Assembly (NCBI GenBank): GCA_003526375.1
Contig: DPDG01000005.1
Span: 1 to 32,229, forward strand
Reading direction: 5' to 3'
DNA: 32,229 bases
From: Lentisphaeria bacterium
Lineage (GTDB): Bacteria; Verrucomicrobiota; Lentisphaeria; Victivallales; UBA1829
The position numbers and the translations under genes were made by a program. Shown here piece by piece: positions 23,868 through 31,413 of this stretch. The notes under the pieces are model-generated. The model saw nothing but the letters and a program-made list of their open reading frames with translations. It ran no database searches and was not told the DNA's origin. Within the stretch, counting starts at the first letter, position 1; the number at the start of each line of letters is the position of its first letter.

Positions 23868-25079
23868 TCAGTCTTCCATCGGGATCGCCGTAACGTTTTC
23901 CGGAGCCGTTTCAGGAACCGTTTCCCGCGGTTCGTCTTTCTGATATACGTTATAGTCGTCTCCGAACTGTTTTGCGAATTCCATGGCAAAATACTGCCGG
24001 AGAGCCAGGAGCGGCAGGAATACGACAGCCCACAGATAAGGCAGCCAGAGAACCGCGATCCACAGACAGCAGAGGCAGCATGTGACGATGAAAAGCAAAA
24101 TCAGGCAGAGACCAATTACGAGTGAGGCGAAAATCATGAAAATATAATATTTCAGAACCGGCCAGATATTGGCGGCAACCAGTGCGAATACCTGCTTGAA
24201 AGCCGGCCATGCCGTGATCTGCCTGCGGAACATGAGAAGCGTCCCGAATTCATGGAACGCCCCCAGAACGAAACCGAACGGGATTGCGATGCAGAAAGTC
24301 AGCAGCAGGGCGATGATGGCGGGCGCCGGAGCAATCGGTGCGCTTGGCGCCGCAATCCATGTTTTGGTTACGGGGTGCAGGAGAAAATAGAGCGCCGGAC
24401 AGAAGATCAGGACGAAAAGAAGCGACAGAACCACGACTGTGATATTGTATTTGAAAAGGGAATTTCCGGTGATGCGGCTTTCGCGCCATTTTTCCCTGAG
24501 AGAAAGCCGCTGCGTATCATCCGCCAGTGCGCTGATGAACATCATCCGTCCGCGGGAAATGACCCAGAGGACTGCAATGCAGAGAGCCAGGATAAACAGG
24601 AAGACTGGGATTCCGACGATGAAAAGCAGAGTCCAGAAAGTCGACGTCAGCTTGTCCTCTTTTCCGGCAAACCGGAGTTTTCCGTCTTTTGTGGAGGATA
24701 TGCTTACAGACTGCGGCGGATTTTCATTCTGCGCGGGTGTCGTGACTTCCGTTTTTCCTTCTTCAACTTTGACGGAAATGCGTTCCGTCTCTTTTTTATC
24801 TTCAAATGTTACCTTTTCATAGGTGGCATTGCCGTCCGCCGTTTTCAGGACGGGGTCATTTTGGAATGAGGGCTGTTCCTGCCGGAATGAGTTGAGGAAC
24901 GTTTTCAGATCGTTTCCGTCGATGGGAAAGTTGAATCCGCCGGAACACTGTCCCAGATTCGCCAGCCACGCAATGAATGCCAGTTTCAGGTAGAAAGCAA
25001 GATTGAACGGTTTGAAAAGTTTTCTTATCGTCAAATCAATTGCATTGCCGAACGGTGCGAATACCCTGAAAATTCTCAT
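23868..25079 (-). CDS. Uncharacterised polytopic membrane protein
   Basis: The 403-aa protein is not assigned to a family with known function. It begins with an amphipathic or hydrophobic segment (KLFKPFNLAFYLKLAFIAWLANL), then a hydrophilic, charged loop of about 80 residues, then at least five hydrophobic stretches: TFWTLLFIVGIPVFLFILAL, ITVVVLSLLFVLIFCPALYF, PAIIALLLTFCIAIPFGFVL and a long Cys-rich hydrophobic region near residues 315-375. The C-terminus is acidic (ETAPENVTAIPMED). It starts 33 bp after thiG on the same strand with an AAGGAAA site, so the two are probably co-transcribed; nothing links it to thiamine biochemically. Confidence 0.75.
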   Translation of the reverse strand: MRIFRVFAPFGNAIDLTIRKLFKPFNLAFYLKLAFIAWLANLGQCSGGFNFPIDGNDLKTFLNSFRQEQPSFQNDPVLKTADGNATYEKVTFEDKKETERISVKVEEGKTEVTTPAQNENPPQSVSISSTKDGKLRFAGKEDKLTSTFWTLLFIVGIPVFLFILALCIAVLWVISRGRMMFISALADDTQRLSLREKWRESRITGNSLFKYNITVVVLSLLFVLIFCPALYFLLHPVTKTWIAAPSAPIAPAPAIIALLLTFCIAIPFGFVLGAFHEFGTLLMFRRQITAWPAFKQVFALVAANIWPVLKYYIFMIFASLVIGLCLILLFIVTCCLCCLWIAVLWLPYLWAVVFLPLLALRQYFAMEFAKQFGDDYNVYQKDEPRETVPETAPENVTAIPMED

Positions 25080-25112
25080 ATCCAGTTTCCTTCCTGCTTT
25101 TTATTGTTGAAT

Positions 25113-25886
25113 TCAGATCGGAGATGAAAAAATATCGGACGGAGAACTTGCCGATGCGTTTCTCGACATTGGTGCAGGCTGTGCCTGAATGCCGAGTTCG
25201 GCGGATTCCACAGCCATGGCGAATGCCCTTGCCATTTTCACCGGATCGCCGGCGGCAGCGACTGCCGTGTTGACCAATACCGCGTCCGCACCCATTTCAA
25301 TCGCCTGCGCCGCATGAGACGGCAGTCCGAGCCCCGCGTCGATGACGACCGGAACATTGGAGTCTTCAATGATGATTTCAAGCATGGCTTCCGTCCGGAT
25401 GCCCTGTCCGCTTCCGATCTGTGCGCCGAGCGGCATGACCGCATGAACTCCGACATCCTCCAGACGCTTTGCGAGCACCGGGTCCGCATTGATGTAGGGC
25501 AGGACAATGAATCCCTCTTTGACGAGGATTTCCGCCGCTTTGAGCGTTTCAATGGGGTCGGGCAGCAGATGAATCGGGTCCGGATGGATTTCCAGTTTGA
25601 TCCACTGGAAGAAATCCTTGCCGAAACGTGCGATTTTAACTGCGTCCTCTGCGGTTCTGGCTCCGCTGGTATTGAGCATGATCTTCACTTTGGAGCGGTC
25701 GATTGCGCCGAGGATGTCGTCCCGTTCCTGCTTATTGAGATCGACGCGGCGCATGGCTACGGTTACGAGTTCCGTTCCGGAGGCTTCGATTGCGGCTTTC
25801 AGCGCCGCCGCGGATGAGAATTTGCCTGTGCCGAGGAAAAGTCTGCTTTTGAACTCCACTCCGCCCAGAATCAATGGTTTGTGCAT
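25113..25886 (-). CDS. thiG: Thiazole synthase ThiG
   Basis: The 257-aa TIM-barrel protein matches ThiG throughout: LFLGTGKFSS near the N-terminus, LNTSGARTAEDAVKIAR (71-87), Lys97 in WIKLEI as the Schiff-base lysine, LPYINADPVLAKRLEDVG, MPLGAQIGSGQGI, VVIDAGLGLPSHAAQAIEMGADAVLVNTAV. ThiG forms the thiazole phosphate of thiamine from deoxyxylulose phosphate, dehydroglycine and ThiS thiocarboxylate. No ThiS, ThiF, ThiH or ThiC gene and no TPP riboswitch are visible next to it. A possible promoter TTGCTT-N16-TAAAGT (plus 25926-25953) precedes it. The C-terminal Ser/Ala-rich tail after about residue 240 differs from typical ThiG ends. Confidence 0.93.
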   Translation of the reverse strand: MHKPLILGGVEFKSRLFLGTGKFSSAAALKAAIEASGTELVTVAMRRVDLNKQERDDILGAIDRSKVKIMLNTSGARTAEDAVKIARFGKDFFQWIKLEIHPDPIHLLPDPIETLKAAEILVKEGFIVLPYINADPVLAKRLEDVGVHAVMPLGAQIGSGQGIRTEAMLEIIIEDSNVPVVIDAGLGLPSHAAQAIEMGADAVLVNTAVAAAGDPVKMARAFAMAVESAELGIQAQPAPMSRNASASSPSDIFSSPI

Positions 25887-26158
25887 TTTATGGTTTCTCC
25901 AGACATTATTTGCATTTTACCGGACACTTTAGCATAAAATAAGATAAAAGCAACATTCCGGTGAAAACTTCCCGTTAAAAACTTTCCTGTGACAGTTAAG
26001 TCTGGTAGAAATCGCCATGTGTTAATGAAAAAGAGAGAAAAATCAGTTCCCGCTTTGCCTTTGATCTTGTTGATACGATTCTCCATATTCTTTTGTCCCG
26101 GAGTGAACTTACTTTTGATGACCATGAAAGAAAAATGGAAAAATCTTGATTTTACAAC

Positions 26159-26185
26159 TTGACTGTACTATCATCATAGTACAAT
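26159..26185 (+). promoter_or_regulatory. Promoter with palindromic YtrA-type operator
   Basis: TGTACTAT (26164-26171), 4-bp centre, ATAGTACA (26176-26183) is a perfect inverted repeat. It overlaps a candidate promoter, TTGACT (26159-26164) and TACAAT (26180-26185), with a short 15-bp spacer. GTAC-containing dyads of this kind are the sort bound by YtrA-subfamily GntR repressors, which is the family of the next gene. The position argues for autorepression of the ABC operon. Confidence 0.72.
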
Positions 26186-26202
26186 TTAAAAAAGAAACAA
26201 CA

Positions 26203-26237
26203 CTCTTAACTCTTAACTCTTAACTCTTAACTCTTAA
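26203..26237. repeat. Five tandem copies of CTCTTAA in a 5' leader
   Basis: Five exact 7-bp units lie in the transcribed leader between the operator and the start codon of the GntR gene, which begins 6 bp after the last unit. The usual GGAGG-like site is absent; the repeat occupies its place. Copy-number change would alter the leader length by 7 nt per unit without touching the coding sequence. Confidence 0.95.
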
Positions 26238-26242
26238 CTATC

Positions 26243-26632
26243 ATGTTTTATCTGGATATGGCAAGCGGAGTTCCGGTCTACCTTCAGATCGCGGCGGGCA
26301 TCCGTGCGGAGCGTCTTTCCGGACGTTACCGGACGGGAGACCGGATTCCGCCTGTACGTGAACTTGCGCTTGCTCTGCGGGTCAACCCGAATACCGTTGC
26401 CAAGGCATATCGTTATTTGCAGGAGGAAGGCTTTCTGGAGAGTCGTCCGGGGGGAGGAAATTACATTGCTCCGGTTCCGTCGGAGACAGATCATGCGGAA
26501 CGTGAGGCGCATCTTTCGAAACTGCTGGATTCCCTGCTGCGCGAAACCGACGCATTGCAGATTCCGCGTTCCCGCGTGGAAGCTGTTTTGAAACAAAAAT
26601 TGAATGGGGAGGAGAGGAAAGATGTGGAGTGA
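26243..26632 (+). CDS. YtrA-subfamily GntR transcriptional repressor
   Basis: The 129-aa protein has the short YtrA architecture: MFYLDMASGVPVYLQIAAGIRAERLSG, then the winged helix with IPPVRELALALRVNPNTVAKAYRYLQEEGFLESRPGGGNYIA, and a short C-terminal helical dimerisation tail without an effector domain. Known YtrA-type repressors control adjacent ABC transporters and often respond to cell-envelope antibiotics. Here the gene overlaps the first permease by 11 bp (permease ATG at 26622, repressor stop at 26630-26632), and the operator at 26164-26183 lies upstream. There is no clear Shine-Dalgarno site before the ATG, only the CTCTTAA array. Confidence 0.92.
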   Translation: MFYLDMASGVPVYLQIAAGIRAERLSGRYRTGDRIPPVRELALALRVNPNTVAKAYRYLQEEGFLESRPGGGNYIAPVPSETDHAEREAHLSKLLDSLLRETDALQIPRSRVEAVLKQKLNGEERKDVE

Positions 26633-28334
26633 TTTTCTGACGATCTGGCGTCTGGAGTGGAAACGGAACAGATGGCTCTGGCTCGGGGCATTTGCCCTGA
26701 TGCTGGGAGGTCGTATTTTCCATGAGACAGTTTCCGGGAATATTTCTGCCGTTGTCAAACTCTTTTTGCTGATTATCGGTTGTCTTTCTCCTGTTTTATT
26801 TGTGGATTCCCTGCTTTGCCATTTGCGCAGCCGGACTTTGCCGTTTCTCCTGACCTTGCCCTGTTCTGCGAACCGTTTTTATTGGATCACCTGTCTGGGC
26901 AGCCTGTTTCTGTCTCTCCTTGCCGTGCTTTGCTGCTGGTGCGGGGATGGTAGATTTCCGACGGCAGGACCGCGGGCTGCTTTATTTTTCCTGTATCTGA
27001 TCGTTGTCATATCCATTCATGCGCTTTGCTTTTTCGGTAATATCGCATGTCGTGACCGGCTGGGAATATTGTTCGGCTTTCTGCTTTTCATTGCACTGTT
27101 TTTTCTCTGGATACCTTTTTCTCTGATTATCAAGTTCATTGTCTTATTCTGGTTTGAAGCAAATATACTTCCGCCATTCTTTTATATCCTGCCTTTGGGG
27201 GCACTGACATTTTTTCTGGAGGGATGGCGCCTCTGGACCCGTTTCATTGTCTATCAGCGTTCCGTGATACGTGAACTGGTCCGTTTTGCCGTGACCGTTG
27301 TTCTGCTTCCTGTCTTCCTGGGGATTGCCGCTTATGGCGGAGTCATAGCTTATGATATTCACTTGAATCGTTATTATAAAGCACTGATAAAACAGCGTGC
27401 GCTTGATTTGCGTCCTTCCGAACAAAAATATCCTGCCTATTTTCTGGATTTCACTCCGCTTCTGCCGGAGAAGGTCTCACAGACTGTGCCGGACACCGTA
27501 TTGGCTGAGATCTGTCATACCGTAGCGGCGAAAGGCGACGGAACCTCTTTCCATACCTTTTCCTGCGTCGGATACCCGGGCACGCTTAAAGGGGAATATC
27601 CGGTCGTCTGCCGTTATCTGGGAGGTTTGCGTTCCTGCTTCGGCGTTTATTTTGAGTCCTTGTGTAAAGCGGGGAAATGGCGGGAAGCGGAGGAAGTGTA
27701 TCGGGCGATGATGATTCTTTCCCGGTATCCGGAACCGCATAGCGCCTCTGTATTGCAATCGCAGGACCGGGTTTATTATGAGTGTTTCAAGGTGTTGATG
27801 AAGCCTGATATCGGGCGCGAGGGCTTGCGGATGATGAAAGACCTGCTAGCACGATGTGAACAGATGGAATATCCGGAGTTTATCCATGTCATGCGGTGCT
27901 GTGATAATTTTTCTTTTCGTGAAATGTTTTCCGAAAGAGGTTTTTTTCAGGATTTCGCTTCTTCCTATTTCAGCTCGCGTTTCCGGGACTACAGGAGGAA
28001 TCAGGAGTTGGAACGGCTGCCGCCGACTGTGAAACCCCGGAGTCTTGAGGATGTGGCGAGACTTGCCCGAAAATATGATCTTATGCCTCATCCCTATTTT
28101 TTCCTTTTTATGAAACTGACTGCCGTGGAAGCGTTGCGGATCAAAATCGAATATCTGGAACATGGAACTCTGCCGACTGTGCGGAAAGAGTCTTCCTTGC
28201 TTGTCGTGCAGCCGCAGGGTGAAAAAATCGAAATCCGCTGGAAGTTCATAAATATTTCTTGTGCGGGTGGTTCTCTCAGCTATTTTGTTTTGGAACTGCC
28301 GAAAATAACTAAACAGGGAAAGGGTATGAAATGA
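26622..28334 (+). CDS. ABC-2-like permease with large C-terminal soluble domain (first paralogue)
   Basis: The start is ATG at 26622 (MWSDFLTIWRLEWKRNRW), because the in-frame ATG at 26604 lies in the GGGGAGGAGAGG ribosome-binding site. The protein is 570 aa. Residues about 18-250 hold roughly seven hydrophobic segments (for example VVKLFLLIIGCLSPVLFV, FYWITCLGSLFLSLLAVLCC, RFAVTVVLLPVFLGIAAYG); the remaining about 320 residues are soluble and mainly helical, of unrecognised fold. Family members usually end with the membrane domain. It pairs with the following paralogue and an ABC ATPase. Its first 84 bases after the start region are identical to those of the next gene. The stop overlaps the next start (ATGA). 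Confidence 0.8.
   Translation: MWSDFLTIWRLEWKRNRWLWLGAFALMLGGRIFHETVSGNISAVVKLFLLIIGCLSPVLFVDSLLCHLRSRTLPFLLTLPCSANRFYWITCLGSLFLSLLAVLCCWCGDGRFPTAGPRAALFFLYLIVVISIHALCFFGNIACRDRLGILFGFLLFIALFFLWIPFSLIIKFIVLFWFEANILPPFFYILPLGALTFFLEGWRLWTRFIVYQRSVIRELVRFAVTVVLLPVFLGIAAYGGVIAYDIHLNRYYKALIKQRALDLRPSEQKYPAYFLDFTPLLPEKVSQTVPDTVLAEICHTVAAKGDGTSFHTFSCVGYPGTLKGEYPVVCRYLGGLRSCFGVYFESLCKAGKWREAEEVYRAMMILSRYPEPHSASVLQSQDRVYYECFKVLMKPDIGREGLRMMKDLLARCEQMEYPEFIHVMRCCDNFSFREMFSERGFFQDFASSYFSSRFRDYRRNQELERLPPTVKPRSLEDVARLARKYDLMPHPYFFLFMKLTAVEALRIKIEYLEHGTLPTVRKESSLLVVQPQGEKIEIRWKFINISCAGGSLSYFVLELPKITKQGKGMK
26627..26710 (+). repeat. Exact 84-bp direct repeat, copy 1 (5' end of first permease gene)
   Basis: This block (starting GAGTGATTTTCTGACG and ending GATGCTGGGAGG) is identical base for base to 28333-28416. 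It encodes residues 3-29 of the first permease. The flanks differ at once on both sides, while the rest of the two genes has diverged strongly. Confidence 0.97.
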
Positions 28335-30094
28335 GTGATTTTCTGACGATCTGGCGTCTGGAGTGGAAACGGAACAGATGGCTCTGGCTCGGGGCATTTG
28401 CCCTGATGCTGGGAGGACAGGGGACGTTGTTCCTGTTGAGAGAGAATTTGCCGGAAGTTCTCCAGTGGTTTCCGGTCGGACTGGCATTTCTGTCGCCGTT
28501 GTTTTTCGCTTCGGGAATGCCTTTGATGATTGCGAAAAAACAGTTGCCGTTTTTTCTGACTCTGCCGGTCGGGAGCCGGAAAATTTACTGGAACTATTAT
28601 TCCGGCTCTCTGCTGCTGTGCCTCACTTTCGCCTCAACCCTGTTTCTGACGCAGGAGTTTATTCTGCGGAATCTGATTCTCGGGATATCCCTGCTTCTGC
28701 TTGCTCATGCGGTCATGTTCTGGGGCGGTTTGCTCCGTCGGGACGGCGGCGGCTCCGTGGTCGGACTGTTGATATTGTTTCCATTGTATCTGGCGTGTTA
28801 TCCTCTGATTCAGTTCCTGACTGCTTTGTTTGCGGTATTGTTATTCCATTCCGTGGAAATATCATTGATTCTGCAACTGCTTACAGGAGAAGATGCGCCG
28901 CTGCCGACCTTGGAGTATTATATTACCATACCGTTGATTGCCCTGGCGTTTGCTTTGGCATTTGCTCTTGCCGGTGCGTCTCTCTGGAATAAAGAGGTAA
29001 TCCATGGCAGAAAGGGAATGAAACGGACTGTATGGTTCACCGTTCTTCTGCCGGCAACTCTTTTTCTGGCGGCTGTCCTGGGATATACAGCCGTTTCCGG
29101 TGCGGACTGTTTGCTGCATGACTATTGGAGCCGCCAACCGGGGTTCAGGAGCAGTGAAAAACCGTTCCGGATTACGTATCCCGAGTTTTACCGGACGACT
29201 CCCATGTGGAAACAGGAACATGTCCCGGGAGGCGTGACACGCTATGTCGTCGATCCTGAAAAGGTGCTGCTGTTTTGCCGCCGGCTCCAAAATGAGACCG
29301 ATACGGCAAAACTTGCCGTGACGACATATGATCTGCCTTTGCGACTGGGATACTATGACTATATCCCGTGGTCAGTGCCATACTTCACAATTTCGGATTA
29401 CGACTGCTTTCCAATGGCGCTGAAAGCGTTTCTGGAACAAAAACGCTGGAACGATGCGAAAGAAATACTGAAATGTTCGGAGCTTCTTTTTGAATATATC
29501 CATCCGCAGTATTTTGAGCTGCTCTTTACCAAGTTGTATTTTCTGCGGCGCGAACTGGATGTGATTTACGCTGGAGATGAACCTGAAGCGGCTTCCGTCA
29601 TGCAGGTTCTGCTGAAACAATTGGAAGAACTTTCCCTGAAACCTCCCTATCTTCCTGATGTGCGACTGCCGTCAAACACCGGAATCTTCGAGATTCCGAA
29701 GGATATTTCCGGTGACGGCAGTCTGCTGCGGCGCTGTGCGGAAGCGCGTTTCCGCCATATCTTTTATTATTGGCGTATTGCCAGAACCAATCGGGAAATC
29801 CGGGGGGCGGCACAGTGCATTACCCCAGAGGAGTTGTCCCGTTATGTCAAGGGGATTATAAGATTCGTGACCGTGGGATATGGAAAAAAGGCATGGATAA
29901 GAAAGGAGTTGAATCCTTATGTTTACACTTACTATTATCTCAAAGTTTTCGGGGTGGCGGAGCTGCGGATGCAGATTGCTTTTCTGAAAAAGGGTCCGCC
30001 GCCGGAACTTCCTGAACATCTGAAAATAGAAAATGGTCGTATCACGGATAAAATAACCGGTTATTCTTCATCAACTTCGGAGGGATGGCAATGA
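28331..30094 (+). CDS. ABC-2-like permease with large C-terminal soluble domain (second paralogue)
   Basis: The 587-aa protein starts MSDFLTIWRLEWKRNRWLWLG, identical for 28 residues to the first paralogue, and has the same layout: about seven hydrophobic segments to residue about 255, then a soluble helical region of about 330 residues. Short conserved features are LPFFLTLPVGSRKIYWNYYSGSLLLCL (compare LPFLLTLPCSANRFYW) and a C-terminal AELRMQIAFLKKGPPPELP resembling VEALRIKIEYLEHGTLPT. It overlaps the preceding gene and the ATPase gene by 4 bp each (ATGA). The two permeases probably form a heterodimer with the ATPase; the substrate is unknown. Confidence 0.8.
   Translation: MSDFLTIWRLEWKRNRWLWLGAFALMLGGQGTLFLLRENLPEVLQWFPVGLAFLSPLFFASGMPLMIAKKQLPFFLTLPVGSRKIYWNYYSGSLLLCLTFASTLFLTQEFILRNLILGISLLLLAHAVMFWGGLLRRDGGGSVVGLLILFPLYLACYPLIQFLTALFAVLLFHSVEISLILQLLTGEDAPLPTLEYYITIPLIALAFALAFALAGASLWNKEVIHGRKGMKRTVWFTVLLPATLFLAAVLGYTAVSGADCLLHDYWSRQPGFRSSEKPFRITYPEFYRTTPMWKQEHVPGGVTRYVVDPEKVLLFCRRLQNETDTAKLAVTTYDLPLRLGYYDYIPWSVPYFTISDYDCFPMALKAFLEQKRWNDAKEILKCSELLFEYIHPQYFELLFTKLYFLRRELDVIYAGDEPEAASVMQVLLKQLEELSLKPPYLPDVRLPSNTGIFEIPKDISGDGSLLRRCAEARFRHIFYYWRIARTNREIRGAAQCITPEELSRYVKGIIRFVTVGYGKKAWIRKELNPYVYTYYYLKVFGVAELRMQIAFLKKGPPPELPEHLKIENGRITDKITGYSSSTSEGWQ
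28333..28416 (+). repeat. Exact 84-bp direct repeat, copy 2 (5' end of second permease gene)
   Basis: Identical to 26627-26710, 1,706 bp apart and in the same orientation. It encodes residues 2-29 of the second permease. Recombination between the copies would delete the first permease gene and leave an in-frame fusion at the shared N-terminus. Confidence 0.97.
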
Positions 30095-30936
30095 GCGGAT
30101 ATGCGATTGAAATGAACAGTGTCGCCAAGCGTTATGGAAAACGCTGTATATTGGACGGCTTTGACCTTGCGGTGCCGAAAGGAGCGGTCTATGCCCTGCT
30201 GGGAAACAACGGCGCCGGGAAAAGCACTTCGATCAGACTCATGACCGGACAGCTTCTCGCGGACTCCGGAAAGATTTCCGTTCTGGGGCTGGACCCCGTG
30301 AAAGAGGCGGTCGCTTTGCGCTTGCGGCTCGGCTACGTTGCGGAAACGGAGCGGCTTTTCGACTTCCTTACTCCGCCGGAACTTTTCGCATTCCTGAAGC
30401 ATTTCTTCCCGGACTGGAGCGATCGGCGGGCAACGGAGCTTCTGCATCGGTTCCGGCTTCCCGCAGACAAGAAAATCGGCTCGTTTTCCCGCGGCATGTA
30501 TGCGAAGACCGCTCTGATTACGGTGATGGCGCGGAGACCGGAGCTCGTGATTCTCGACGATCCGGCGCTCGGACTGGATACCGTCAGCCGCTCGGATTTC
30601 ATGACACAGCTCATCGAATCCATTCAGGAGTATGAGCATACGATTCTCCTGAGTTCGCATCTGATCTCCGAAGTCGAAGGCGTCTGCGACCATGTCGGTA
30701 TTCTGCGGAACGGGAAGCTCCTCTATTCGCAGGATACCGACTCTCTGAAATCGCGTTTTCGACGGATTCGTCTGCCCGGAGTGAAAACAGCGGAGGCGAC
30801 AGGGGAAATCTGCCGGAAAAAGATTGCCGGAGAAACTTATGCCGTGGCGGATGTCTCCGTGAACCGTTCCTTGGGGAATGAGGGGGAGGCGATGACTCTG
30901 GAAGAAATTTTCCTTGCTTTGACCGATGGAGAATGA
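30091..30936 (+). CDS. ABC transporter ATP-binding protein (YtrB-like)
   Basis: The start at 30091 (MSGYAIEMNSVAKRYG) lies 7 nt after CGGAGG, better than the ATG at 30085. The protein is 281 aa: Walker A GNNGAGKST (38-46), signature FSRGM (132-136) in place of LSGGQ, Walker B LVILDDP (152-158) and switch His190. The catalytic glutamate after the Walker B aspartate is Asp157 (LDDP instead of LDEP), so hydrolysis may be slow or altered. It is the last gene of the operon, coupled to the second permease by an ATGA overlap. Its stop codon abuts the stop of the convergent perR gene with no gap. Confidence 0.92.
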   Translation: MSGYAIEMNSVAKRYGKRCILDGFDLAVPKGAVYALLGNNGAGKSTSIRLMTGQLLADSGKISVLGLDPVKEAVALRLRLGYVAETERLFDFLTPPELFAFLKHFFPDWSDRRATELLHRFRLPADKKIGSFSRGMYAKTALITVMARRPELVILDDPALGLDTVSRSDFMTQLIESIQEYEHTILLSSHLISEVEGVCDHVGILRNGKLLYSQDTDSLKSRFRRIRLPGVKTAEATGEICRKKIAGETYAVADVSVNRSLGNEGEAMTLEEIFLALTDGE

Positions 30937-31350
30937 TTACCGGCACCCGCAGGTTCCGCGGTAACAGATATGAACTTCCTCAATCTTGAACGCGGGGGAG
31001 GGGAGGGCAGGCATTTTCTGTTCCGGCAGGTCGAAAAGATCATAGACGCTGCCGCAGATCCGGCACTTGAAATGAGCGTGCGGGCGGAGATCGGCATCAA
31101 AACGCAGTTCGCCGTCTTCGATGATGACTGTGGAAACTGCTTTTTCCCTGACCAGAAGTTTCAGAGTGTTGTAAATCGTTGTCCGTGACAATGACGGCTG
31201 AGAAGCGATGATTGCCTGATAGATTGTATCCGCCGTCGGGTGAACCGGATGCGAGAGCAGATAGGAATAGACCGCCAGCCGCTGTGGCGAAGGGCGGATG
31301 CCGAGTTCACGGAGGCGTTCCGCCGGTTTGATTTGCAAGGCTGTCTGCAT
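30937..31350 (-). CDS. perR: Fur-family peroxide-stress repressor PerR
   Basis: Starting at MQTALQIKPAERL (31350), the protein is 137 aa; the upstream ATG at 31359 touches its own AAAGG site and is less likely. With this start, every Bacillus subtilis PerR regulatory ligand falls on the same number: His37, Asp85, His91, His93 and Asp104, and the zinc cysteines are Cys96 and Cys99 (CRIC), with a C-terminal CYRGTC pair. Asp104 rather than Glu favours peroxide sensing over Fur-type iron sensing. The winged helix holds TIYNTLKLL. It is transcribed after rubrerythrin, its probable target, from which a strong terminator separates it. Confidence 0.92.
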   Translation of the reverse strand: MQTALQIKPAERLRELGIRPSPQRLAVYSYLLSHPVHPTADTIYQAIIASQPSLSRTTIYNTLKLLVREKAVSTVIIEDGELRFDADLRPHAHFKCRICGSVYDLFDLPEQKMPALPSPAFKIEEVHICYRGTCGCR

Positions 31351-31370
31351 AGTCCACATCCTTTCGGGAG

Positions 31371-31399
31371 TAAAAAGCTGCCGGGCGAACCGGCAGCTT
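31371..31399 (-). terminator. Rho-independent terminator between rubrerythrin and perR
   Basis: On the minus strand AAGCTGCCGG, a 5-nt loop and CCGGCAGCTT (plus 31375-31384 and 31390-31399) form a perfect 10-bp stem, followed by a T run. It lies 14 bp after the rubrerythrin stop. Only about 20 bp remain before the perR start, so perR seems to depend on readthrough or on a promoter inside the upstream gene. A second stem, GTTATTT/AAATAAC (31413-31430), overlaps the rubrerythrin stop. Confidence 0.9.
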
Positions 31400-31413
31400 C
31401 GGAGCAGAGAACG

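Larger units (their letters stand above)
25887..26242. other. Divergent intergenic region between thiG and the YtrA-type operon
   Basis: This 356-bp gap is AT-rich. Its left part holds the candidate thiG promoter (plus 25926-25953) and its right part the operator and repeat leader of the GntR gene, both described separately. Between about 25960 and 26145 I see no structured element, gene or repeat that I can support; a short minus-strand open frame there lacks coding character. Confidence 0.5.

Noticed and set aside
25887..26000. TPP riboswitch upstream of thiG
   Set aside because: The conserved CUGAGA-type core and the paired stems are not visible on the minus strand.
25871..26125. 84-codon minus frame upstream of thiG
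   Set aside because: Overlaps the thiG start and candidate promoter; composition is that of AT-rich intergenic DNA.
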